Part shown: positions 55,142 through 64,000 of the stretch, piece after piece
Numbering within the stretch: position 1 is the stretch's first letter
Layout of the letters: every line of letters starts with the position of its first letter
Assembly (NCBI GenBank): GCA_023078685.1
Contig: JALGAS010000003.1
Span: forward strand, 3,410,001 to 3,474,000
Length of the DNA: 64,000 nucleotides
Direction: 5' to 3'
Source of the DNA: Neopestalotiopsis rosae
Taxonomy: Eukaryota; Ascomycota; Sordariomycetes; Amphisphaeriales; Sporocadaceae
Notes under the pieces: generated by a model
Database searches by the model: none
What the model saw: the letters and a program-made list of their open reading frames with translations, nothing else
Told to the model about the DNA's origin: nothing
Made by a program: the position numbers and the translations under genes

Positions 55142-58100
55142 CTGAACAGTTTAGTTAGTAATGGTTGCAAGAAACATCGGACGACGTGGAGGGCATGTTA
55201 TTGGCTCCATGGTAGTCTTGGGGCCATATTTGGGGTAGGGAGCCGTACACATGATGGCTGTAGAAACTCAATTCAAGGCCCGGCAAGAGCGGGATATTGA
55301 GACTCGGTGTGATAAATCGACTAGACTGGCAGTGCGTAGCAATTCCTCCAGTAATGCACGTCTTCCTGACGACTACTTGGTCTGTATGCCAACTGATGTG
55401 TAGTTGGCGATCGTATTGTTGTGCTGTGTTCGTGGTGTCACGGTAGCGAATGGTTCACTTCGAAATCCCCCGGAGTCCTCCGCAATCAACGATGGATACA
55501 GTCGAATCGAGACCCGTGCTGAAGAGACGACGAAAAAAGCGTGTTGTTCAAGATCGAGAGACGCAAAGAAGCGTCTATATTCTAATCGTCGAGTTGCTTT
55601 GGTGTTTGAATGTCGTCGCGTTTGAATGAGTTGAGGCGGCGGAAATGCCAGAAAGCGTCCTTGGGGGTGGAAGGGCGAGTTGGGCGTCGGGAATTTGGCT
55701 GGAATGCGTGGAGGTACCTCTTGGCGCAAGGTGATCTGCCGCGAGATGGATCGACTTTGCGGCGAGGCAGCTGGGTGGGTAAATTGATTTCTGCTGCAGA
55801 TGCCAAAGCCGACAGACTGGGGTGCGTGAAAAAAGTGCGGAAGCAGTCGGACCCGTCGGTTTCTTGTCGCCAGATAAAACGAATGTCGAGGGTTTGGGTG
55901 ATTTTGGCGATGCCTTTGGAGGAGATTGGGGAGGAGAGTGAGGGTGAGAGAGAAAAAACGAGAAGCCAGAACAAAGTTACAGTGGCAGCAGGCAGGCAGA
56001 AAGAATGCAGCAACAACCAGACAGCAGTGCCCCGAAAGCGAGCTTGGCGGAGAGAGACAGACGCTGAACTTTCAATTTGGGCCTCCGACCGTGTTGGTGA
56101 ATGAGATGAGCTGATGACTCGGGCTGGACAGCCGAGCGGAATATTGGCGCCAAGCTGGGAATGATCTAGTGCAGCTCGTGCTGTGCTGATTGATGCTGGG
56201 GCCGCTGTAGGTCTGGTAGGCTTGCTGGCTTGCTAGGTAACATGAAGGTACGGTAGCCACCGTACGAAAAATGTATGAACTAGATCCGACGCAAGTACCC
56301 TCTGCGGATTGCTGCTTGGTGAAGGTACTTCGGAGGTAAAGTAGGTATGTATGAAAAAACTAAGGTCGTATGTCGGGTCTTCGCCCACTGGACAGACCCT
56401 TGACCCCTACCCACCTAGTTGGTAGGGTGCGCCCACTACCAAGGATTTACTGGGTCTCGTCAATGCTGACAGGCGCATCTGGCTGTATCCGTTGATTGAT
56501 GTCTGCAATGCAATCAATAATAAAAGCAGCACTCAAAAATGTTTGACAGATGGAAGGAAGCAAACGCCCGCCGTCACCGTTTCTATTTATCATTTTGTGT
56601 AAATTCCTCCTGGCCTCTTCCTACTGTATGTTAGGTAGAGTTGAACTCATTATGTGGCCAAGGTGGCGCGACCTTGAGGAAGGTTGGTATAGGCAGAGAC
56701 ACCTGTGTGTTCAGCCAAGTCGCTCGAGTGTTGACCGGGCCTCGTCAAGCTTCAGTCGGCGCTGGATCGTGGACGCACCTCACAGACTGAATGAGAAAAA
56801 AATACATGCATCTACCACTACTTTGTTTCCCCGTTTCTCCAAAAACGCGCAATGCACCGGCACTCTCTCCATGTTGCTTGGGCTTTTGGGCCCATTCACA
56901 ATGACAGGCAGCTTCATCTTTCTTTTTGTGATACACACTATTAATCATTAAAAGCATACAGGATCGTTATTCCTTTTGACTTTTATTATGATTATTTATT
57001 CTTCTCCTGATCTACACAAGCCAAAAAAGAACGTCCCGCACTTGCGAAACAGAGGTGAACAAGACCACCCGGCCGCCTGTCATCCGTGCCTTACCCTCAC
57101 CTGAAGCTTGGCGACCCCCTTGCCCGGTACCTCTACTGCCCGTTTGGTTTGCCTGTCTGGTTGGGCAGTAGTACCTCTCACAATCAGGAACCCAGATCTA
57201 GTATCGTGGCTGGATCATGCAGTCTTGCAATAGTGCAGCTTCCTTCCCGCGGCCGAAAGTAAGCTCGTAATGGGACGGGTTCAAATGTTGGAGAAGAGGC
57301 TCAATCCAGCAGCAAACACTTGGGTGTCCAGGTTCTGACGGGGGAGGGTCCAGCCATAAGCAGATGTTCCGTAATGTAACCGCAGAGAAAGCGATAATAC
57401 GCGTCCACCCCCCATGCTGCCCTCATTACAATACGCGAGGCGAGGGCAGGGTAAGAATGCATGGCACATGCCGGCAACACATCTGACTTGACGCGCGAGG
57501 GCAATCCGACGTGATGGGATACTGTGTAAAGTCAAGGTAACAAATATATATCGAATTGATAATAAGGAATGGTAAATGGGGGAGGCTTTATTACTTGTAG
57601 TATGACGAGGTCTGGGTAGGTAGGGGAGGTACCACATGATCCATTTTGCCATTCCACTCGTAGCATATCCCGTACGTTACAGAATGTTCCTTGTAAACGT
57701 TTTTGAGGATCCATTGCGTTGGCCAGACTTTGCCAGACTCTCCATCAAAGGGAAAAAAAGTCAATTGTCCTACCCCAGGTCATTTCACTGGCCCGCCGAA
57801 GCGTCACACATGTGGCTATTTTGATCTTGCATCGAGTGAGAAACCCAACCTTTGCAAGTCTTGCATACGACCTTGCGACAAGACCTACTTATTAATTACA
57901 CCTGGTTACAGACTCATGTAAGCGGAAGTCACGGACTTACTTATCTTGGCGACATGCCCTCCGCTCAATAGTACCCTGCCCCAGCCTTGATCCAATCCAA
58001 TGGTTCATGCTTAATATGGCGAGGAGAAAAGAAGCTTATTAACATTGAACGGCGTGACCGGCGTTTGGGAACTGGTAACGCAATCCAGATTTCCAGACTA

Positions 58101-61100
58101 CACAGATCGTCGGGGTGCATCAGGGGCTATGGATGGGAACGAACCAAAAAAAACACAGCGGCTCTCGGCACCTATTTTCCCAGGGATCCCCATACGAACG
58201 TCGAAAATAGAAAAGGAAAACCCAGAGAAAATTATTCCATGTCTGCGAATCACTAATAATTGCTTCCATGGACCGGCTCCAAAGGTGCTGCTAATTTCCG
58301 CTGGCCTTTGACGTCATGCAGAATTTTCTACGATTTCGTGTCGTCTTACGCGGTACAGCAACGGGATTATTTCTGCACATGTGTACTGAATCAAAGAAGA
58401 TGGTCTTGGGAACCGACCGTAGCCCAGCCGTACCTCCAAATCTCTACTCAAAAGACCCTTTTTTCAAACCAGTATAACTACGTGGGTTATCATTTAAAAC
58501 TCGAAATTCTTTTTTAAAAATATAGAATCAATACCTTTTTATTAGCAATAGAAAGAAAAACCTCTATAATCGATCGTTTCGTGGTGAATTTACTAAATAT
58601 ATTGGTAGAGGTGCGTTTTGCTGGGCTCCAGAGCTACGGTCGGTTTTCTAGGCCGGCTGCTTTTGTGTATGTACTGTATGGAATTGCTGACTTCGATCAA
58701 TCTTCTGGCAGAAGTCAATCCATTGTCAAACGTCCTCAAAGTCCTGTGCTGACTAGGAACGGGATGATTAGTAGAGTTTTCAGCACAGCCTCCTTTTTCA
58801 TTGATGTCTATGATCCGGTCTCATTAATGTAATGAAAAAAAAAATAATGCACTGGTATTATGTCCCCAGCGTTGCTCCAAATTGAGAGTCATGTTTTGAC
58901 GGGAAGGTGCAAACTCTGCTCTGCCCAGGACCCAGCCCAGCCTCTAATCGCAACTTTGAGAGAAGGAACAACTTGAGACTCGATCACCAGCTGCATCAAC
59001 CACAATCAGCTCCCCTCGCTTTCGACATGGAGCAGATATCGTACACAGTAGAATCACTACAGGATAATCATAATCCCAGCTATTGCCGGCTACATACCTT
59101 TCCGTTATTGCTCTGATCACTTCCCACACCTCTATTTTCCCGGTCCATGCGAACGGTCTCTACTAGCAGCAGACGAATCGTAACCTAACGCACCAAGGGA
59201 CCTCACCAAAGCCCCCGTCCCGATCTTGCCGTGCTGGAAGCACCAAATGACTCCATACACCTGATGCTCGACGCAGTATACGCGGCTAATGGGCAACATT
59301 CCACAACTCCCCCAAGACTGGTAGATTGACTATACGCCCGATCATTGGTTGACTGCGCAGTATGATTCGTACGCAAAAGCGTTAGAGCCAATACAATGCT
59401 TGAGCTTCTGCAGTTCAGCGGCCGCTAACCATTCCGGCTGCCATGGGCTCCACTAATGTTCGATCTTGCACCGTTATGTTCTGCTTGGCTACTTGCTATG
59501 CACGACTCATTCCCGTCAGTTATCACCATGATGGAAGATGGCGTCCGCAATTGGGTATTGTTGCAGTAGGTATTGGTGGCCTGCCGTATATACTGGTCAT
59601 ACTGGCAAGTCACAGAAGTTCGAAAACCTTGAAACGTGCTGCCGAGCCTCCGGGCTAGCCGGGCATAAGCATGCATATCAGCGATGCCATCTGCTCCATC
59701 TGGAAAGCGATCATCTCCAAGTCTCCATTGATCTACAGAATACAGTCGACAATAGATCCGACTACTGGGCCTCGCTACCCACTGCTTCAATATTGTGCAC
59801 TAATGACTGCCCCTCTTCCTTCCATGACCATGGAACGTATTGGTAATGCGACGTATGAAGCGATCAATTGCAATCAATACCATACCCACGATAATATTGC
59901 TCTTTTCGACCACTAATTCAAGATCAAGGAATACTCGTCATCCAAGGCTCAGTAGTCTACTGACAGATGTCCGACTTCATCGTCCCAATCAATGAATCTT
60001 GGGCACATCAGGTAGTATATGGACGTCACTCTTTTGCAAAGGCACAAGAATCACTAATCATGGCATATGCAAGCCTCGAGTCGTTTCGCTCAAGACCAAG
60101 GCGAGGTGTCATCTGGTTATAATGATCAAGACACAAACCCTCAAGAAGAAATTAGAGGTATCAAGTATACTGGACCGTCCGACTACTGGCAAGTCTATGC
60201 GATATGACAAATTTTTGCAGCTGCCAACGAGGACGATTCTACACGTGAGTAAAATATCAAACCGACAATACATGTAAAAAGGCGCCAAGGGGTCTTGGAG
60301 GAGCAGGAGGGAGGCTCTGTCCAAGCGGTTGTGTAATTAAGTTTGGCCATGGCTCACACACAGCATCTTGTACGTAACGCTTTCGGTGCAAGGTAGTGAA
60401 TCATCATCAAGCCACATGAAAAAGTGGACAACCATGCAACAAAAGAGTCCTAGCAGATGAACTCAAGAGTCTTGAGGAGCAAGGTCACGATCTCAATAAG
60501 TAGCTACACTGTATGATCCAGTTTAGTGTGGCCTCACCGAGGAGATCCTATAAACTGGTATATCAGTAGCTTTCAAAAGAGTCTTCTTGGATGGGATTTT
60601 CCGTTCGGACTATCCAAGGAAGTTGCGCTTGGCTGACCAAAGGTACAGCCTTTCTATGGACTACTCATCATTACGAAGGTCATCACGAGACGCTGCGGTG
60701 TGGAAGGCTGAGATATTCTCCATTATCTTTGCAGCAAGACCAAACGACATGACTTGATCCACCTATTTGGAAGCTGCTCTAGGCTTTGTTGGGCTGGACT
60801 AATCACTTTGTTCAAGGCAACCGCAATTGCCTCTTCGTAGTTTCTCTCAAAGCGAATCTGTATTGCACTTTCTGTCTAGATCAACTGTCGCCCGCGTTCA
60901 TAATGTCAGCAACAGATAATCATCATTTTTTAAATGGCCCAAGAACCTAGAGAGCGAGCTTCAATTTCTCTTCGTAATTTAGAGTGATGATAAGCAAATT
61001 CTCTTATATGGCTTTGGTGGTTGCATTCTGTCTCTTGTTTAGCATACAATCACAATGATATGAGGCAATCACAATGATCCCTGGCAGCCACGATGAAACC

Positions 61101-61475
61101 AAGTGCAAAGGACTCTTTCCGAGATCTATGACACTCCATTGATTTGCAATGCCTTCTCCCTAAGTCCTTTCCGCATATATATTTATGTTGCCAGTGGTAG
61201 GCGCGCCCACTGGCTTGTTTACAATAACAATAACTTCTCTCCTCGTCGTGTTTTGCACTCTTCCTCCATCTCACATCACTCTTCATATTACTCATTACTC
61301 GCGATTTAAAATAACATTACACATCTACACACATTTCCACCAAGTCAGAACCCCAAAGCTCTTGCCTCAGCAGTTACAAAAACTGAACAGGATTACGACA
61401 CAACGAGCCTGGACGTGCCGCTGGCATTTTTGAAGCACCACCTTCAATTGCATATTATCGCTCCCAATCCCCAAG
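55142..61475. other. Gene-poor region of about 6.3 kb
   Basis: Apart from the likely 5' end and promoter of the membrane protein gene (to about 56200) and a decayed element copy at 60077-60217, I find no supported gene. Open frames are short and overlap on both strands. CCTA-type runs occur near 56400-56430, as in other promoters of this window. An AT-rich spot lies at 58500-58560. The last 250 bp (about 61220-61470) are a C/T- and C/A-rich leader in front of the GIY-YIG gene. Confidence 0.45.
60077..60217 (+). mobile_element. Second decayed copy of the element seen near 53.8 kb
   Basis: The plus strand here aligns with the minus strand of about 53858-53722. Shared blocks include CTGGTTAT(G/A)ATGA(C/T)CAAG(G/A)CACAAAC and ATCA(G/A)GTATACTGGA. 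Most differences are C/T or G/A. The translated text IMIKTQTLKKKLEV corresponds to MMTKAQTLTKRLDI in the other copy. Stops interrupt the frame, so it is a relic. The element type is not identified. Confidence 0.5.
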
Positions 61476-62835
61476 ATGCCTCTGCAGACTCCTCCAATCG
61501 ACAGAGTGTGGATAAACCTGAACCCAACAAAGAGGCGACCGTAAGGTCGGCCTAATCGGTTATTCTTGGGGGAAAAGTCTCTGCACGACACCCGACTACG
61601 ATAAATCCACCGGGCTGGCATGCCGACCTTACTTGTAACACCGCATTAATGACCTGACTGACTTGTTCGACAGGTACATCAACCCAGTCTTTGTCAATTA
61701 CCTGGCAAAGAAAGATATCTTCGACGGGATTCCCCTGACATTCGCTTCTGGCCTTGCTGAAGCAATTACCAAGGAAAAACCGCCTGGAATCGACTTTTTC
61801 CTTTCGTTGCCACCTCCTCCTTCCTGTTCCTGGGGCGTGTATGCCGTTGTCCTGTCCAAGCCTGGTTTCTAGTCCAAACTATATATTGGTTCCGGTACAA
61901 ATAGCAGCACTGGTGTTTCCACGCGCCTGGCGCAGTACGTTGCGGAGGGAAAATCACTCCTCAGCAGAGTGAAATCTGTACTCGCAGATGGGTACCACAT
62001 TGCCCACCGTGGGCTTCTTTGTTGGGCCCCAATACCACCAAAGGACATTCTTCCCCTGTGTCGTCTCTGGTTCGTCGCTATAGAGGCTGTTTTCACCTTC
62101 CTTTTCCACGCCTGCGAACCAACAAATCTAGATGCTCTCTGGAGCTTTTATTTCCCGTGGAAGAAAGAAGATGTCACCTGGGAGCCTACGTGCTCTTATT
62201 ATGCCCTGATCGAGAGGCCGAGGGGCAATTTTTCCCACGAAGCTTCTTTAACAGATGAAGAACTGAAACTGCAAAACGCACAACGGAAGGCATATGCCAA
62301 AGAAATAATGGCATTAGGCAGCAAGCTCAAGGAAGATAAAGAGCGTGCAAGCGATCTTGATGCCTATATGGCGCGGAAGCGCCGGGAGAAGTTTGCTTGG
62401 ACCAAGAAGAACAGGGAAAAGGTCCACGCTCAAGCAAAGACAACCCGAGAAAACGCAAAGGCCTCAGGCAAGTGGCGTTGTGAGACATGCGATCTGGCAC
62501 TAGATTCTACGACGGCTCTGAAGAAGCACCTTGCTTCTAAAGCTCACGCTGAACAAGCACGAATTTCCGCAGGCGGAACCCCAAAAAAGGTTTCCCAGAA
62601 TGCTCAGAGGAGTCGCGAATATGTAGCAGCAAAGAAGGCTGCCAAGGATCACTATTGTGGAACATGCGACAAAGCCTACGGATCCAAGCAACATCTCCAG
62701 AAGCACAATAATTCCCAGAAACACAAGGCCAAAGTCGCTGCCGCTGAGGCTTCCTCAAGTTCTGTTCCTGTCCTTGGTACACCTGTATCATCACCGTCCT
62801 TCAGCTCAAGTTGCAACCTTTATCAAATAGCATAA
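61476..62835 (+). pseudogene. GIY-YIG nuclease-like / C2H2 zinc-finger gene interrupted by an in-frame stop
   Basis: Exon 1 (61476-61540, MPLQTPPIDRVWINLNPTKRR) and exon 2 (61674-62835) join over a 133-nt intron in a frame that spans 408 codons except for one TAG at codon 88 (61870-61872). Before the stop the text reads CSWGVYAVVLSKPGF; right after it SKLYIGSGTNSSTGVSTRLA. GVY and YIG are the two halves of the GIY-YIG nuclease signature, and the reading frame is unchanged across the TAG. The domain continues with DGYHIAHRGLLCWAPIPP. A charged coiled-coil-like stretch follows. Two C2H2 fingers with C-x2-C-x12-H-x5-H spacing lie at about codons 291-313 (CETC...H...H) and 350-372 (CGTC...H...H). 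A promoter-like C/T-rich leader precedes the gene. If the stop is real the gene is inactivated or makes an 87-aa stub; a start at the ATG at codon 121 would give a 288-aa protein with both fingers. CAG to TAG would be a RIP-type change. Confidence 0.7.
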
Positions 62836-62991
62836 AAATATATAAATAAATAGAATCTAATAAAGAATCTGAAGAGGAAATTTTTCGAGAATTCGCAAGG
62901 AGAGAAATTATTATTTAGTTGAATTATTATAATATATCTAATTATTTAGGCGCAAGGATGATTCTATTCTCGGAGGGTCTGCTTGCCATTT
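62836..62991. repeat. AT-rich spacer between the zinc-finger gene and its inverted fragment
   Basis: A/T-dominated DNA directly after the stop codon, with TATAAATAAATAG-like runs and TTATTATTTAG segments. No gene is seen. It may include the polyadenylation region of the broken gene. Confidence 0.5.
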
Positions 62992-63118
62992 GGCCTTTCG
63001 ATCAGGGCACAATGAGAGCACGCAGGCTCCCAGGTGTGAAAACAGCCTCCATAGCGACGAACCAGAGACGACACAGGGGAAGAATGTTCTTTGGTGGTAT
63101 TGGGGCGCAACAAAGAAG
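62992..63118 (-). repeat. Inverted, internally deleted partial copy of the GIY-YIG gene
   Basis: The minus strand of 63118-63036 matches 62014-62096 of the gene over 83 bp with three mismatches. The minus strand of 63035-62992 matches 62176-62219 over 44 bp with four transitions. The 79 bp between these gene segments (62097-62175) are missing from the copy. The missing piece has no GT...AG ends, so it is a deletion rather than a removed intron. The deletion shifts the frame, so the copy cannot encode the domain. Confidence 0.88.
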
Positions 63119-63299
63119 GAAAATGATGCCTCCTAAGGCTCGAGATAGTATTTGGAACCCGACAACATGCTAAGAGGAGAGACTCGACAGGAAAAGTCCG
63201 ACAGGAAAGACCAAAGTGAGAGCCAACGGGAAACCGAAGGGAAAAAGCCACAGAATCGGCAGGACGCTGAGTATGGCATGCAGAGACTGGAAGAGGACC

Positions 63300-63664
63300 C
63301 TATGACGAACGACTGAAAAACGAGTCCATAGTTTTCTGTTTCTTTGGTGCCGGTACCGGCTGGGAAGCGGCAGGCTTCCTCTTTTGTCCTTGGACAGGAA
63401 GAGAAGTAGGGCTCAGGCCCGGTATTGCTGGAGGAAGGCGACTAGGAGAGGAAGAAGTCGAAGCCGGTGTTACTGCAGGGAGCGGGCCAGGAAAGGATAA
63501 GCTTCCAGAGCTCGGATTCGTGCTGCTTGTTCGTTAGCAGTCTGGGCTGCTTGGATAGAATGATACGCTTGGCTCGCTAGAATGTTTTCGAGAGCGACAT
63601 CAGCCATCGGAAAGGCCATTTGTGGTCTTTCGCTCAATTCTGGAAGCAGACGCTTTGCTTCCAT
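63300..63664 (-). pseudogene. Frameshifted gene tail with nuclear-signal and PCNA-binding (PIP) motifs
   Basis: A minus-strand frame starts MEAKRLLPELSERPQMAFPM (ATG at 63664-63662) and runs through an Ala/Gln-rich helical stretch (ENILASQAYHSIQAAQTANE) to a stop at about 63470. A second frame, offset by one base, takes over near 63500 and reads FPGPLPAVTPASTSSSPSRL. It continues with basic text (KRKPAA, PAPKKQK) and ends QKTMDSFFSRSS before the TAG at 63302-63300. QKTMDSFF fits the canonical PIP box Q-x-x-M-x-x-F-F exactly. A one-base indel in an originally continuous protein is the simplest reading; an unseen short intron is possible. The ATG may not be the true N-terminus. The protein family is not recognised. 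Confidence 0.45.
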
Positions 63665-64000
63665 CAAAAGGATATGTATACTATTGATATGACAAACTTT
63701 TAATATACGGGCCGAGAACTTCTTTGTCTTTTATTGTCCTTCGGAAAATGGACGTTATTTGGGACGAGATTCCAATGGGCTGACCATGGTAATAGGATAT
63801 CGGCGTACTTACAATCATTGAATATGAAACATGTATCGTCGTGCCATTAGCAGACGGTTGCATATTTTCTACACCGTATGACAAGTTTTTAGCAACACCG
63901 CGATACCATAGAGACCCGTCGTTGGTGGGTCCCGTCTCCTTTTCGGCCTTACAATCAAGAAGAGATGGGACTGGATGATTAATGGGACGGTTTGTATCAT
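63665..64000. other. Right edge, unassigned
   Basis: A short minus-strand open frame (63681-63884) precedes the broken PIP-motif frame and might be upstream sequence of the same gene, but no splice pair joins them convincingly. Nothing else is seen. Confidence 0.35.

Noticed and set aside
55582..56016. Hydrophobic minus-strand frame (LLHSFCLPAATVTLFWLLVF) as signal-peptide exon of the membrane gene at 54.4-55.1 kb
   Set aside because: It starts at TTG rather than ATG and has no suitable donor after the hydrophobic stretch in the required phase; it lies in a pyrimidine-rich promoter.
61806..61872. An intron that would remove the TAG at 61870-61872
   Set aside because: Possible donors at 61806, 61826 and 61839 with the TTTCTAG acceptor give introns of 67, 47 and 34 nt that shift the frame or are too short. 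The only in-frame choice (36 nt from 61837) is too short and deletes the GVY motif.
1..64000. CRISPR arrays, bacterial-type operons, TPP riboswitch in introns
   Set aside because: The window is eukaryotic; no regularly spaced direct repeats were seen and no thiamine riboswitch core was found in the introns read.

Overview
This is a 64 kb piece of a filamentous ascomycete (Pezizomycotina) nuclear chromosome. Coding exons are separated by short GT-AG introns (mostly 50-80 nt, with branch-point-like CTAAC boxes). The identifiable proteins are fungal forms (Rpn13, a mitochondrial-type acetolactate synthase, a GPD with a fungal insert, the two-domain glycogen debranching enzyme). Promoters carry CCTA/GACCT-type runs common in Sordariomycetes. 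AT-rich patches and broken repeats with mostly C/T and G/A differences suggest RIP-type repeat mutation. A Sordariomycete is likely; the genus cannot be named from this sequence alone.

Layout. 0-5 kb: possible 5' end of a minus-strand gene, then gene-poor DNA. 5.2-11.6 kb: housekeeping cluster of dipeptidyl peptidase III (+), ribosomal protein eL6 (-) and proteasome ubiquitin receptor Rpn13 (+); eL6 and Rpn13 share a 666-bp divergent promoter. 11.6-18.4 kb: an AT-rich patch, relic-like open frames, a cysteine-rich single-pass membrane protein (+) and an unknown 235-aa protein (-). 18.4-22.8 kb: mitochondrial ATP synthase alpha (+, six exons) followed by ATP-dependent NAD(P)HX dehydratase (+, four exons). 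22.8-31 kb: about 8 kb with no gene I can support. 31-36 kb: an unknown proline-rich 647-aa protein (+) convergent with acetolactate synthase (-, four exons). 36-39.6 kb: sparse, with one small coiled-coil gene built partly from a tandem duplication. 39.6-49.6 kb: a membrane-tailed gamma-glutamylcyclotransferase-like protein (+), NAD glycerol-3-phosphate dehydrogenase (-), and divergently from it the glycogen debranching enzyme (+). 49.6-64 kb: an accessory zone with one tiny two-exon gene, a degraded retroelement-like block, a cysteine-rich membrane protein gene (-), a long gene-poor stretch, and at the right end a broken GIY-YIG/C2H2 zinc-finger gene, an inverted deleted partial copy of it, and a frameshifted gene tail bearing a PCNA-binding motif.

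Themes. The confident genes are core metabolism: proteolysis and peptide turnover, translation, ATP synthesis, repair of damaged NAD(P)H, branched-chain amino-acid synthesis, glycerol production and glycogen breakdown. Two of them (DPP III and GPD) show the same arrangement: an upstream ATG in poor context opening a basic, presequence-like extension, and a second in-frame ATG in good context at the usual family start. The most unusual part is 61.4-63.7 kb. There, a GIY-YIG nuclease-like gene is interrupted by one in-frame stop exactly between the two halves of its signature, and sits beside an inverted copy of part of itself.
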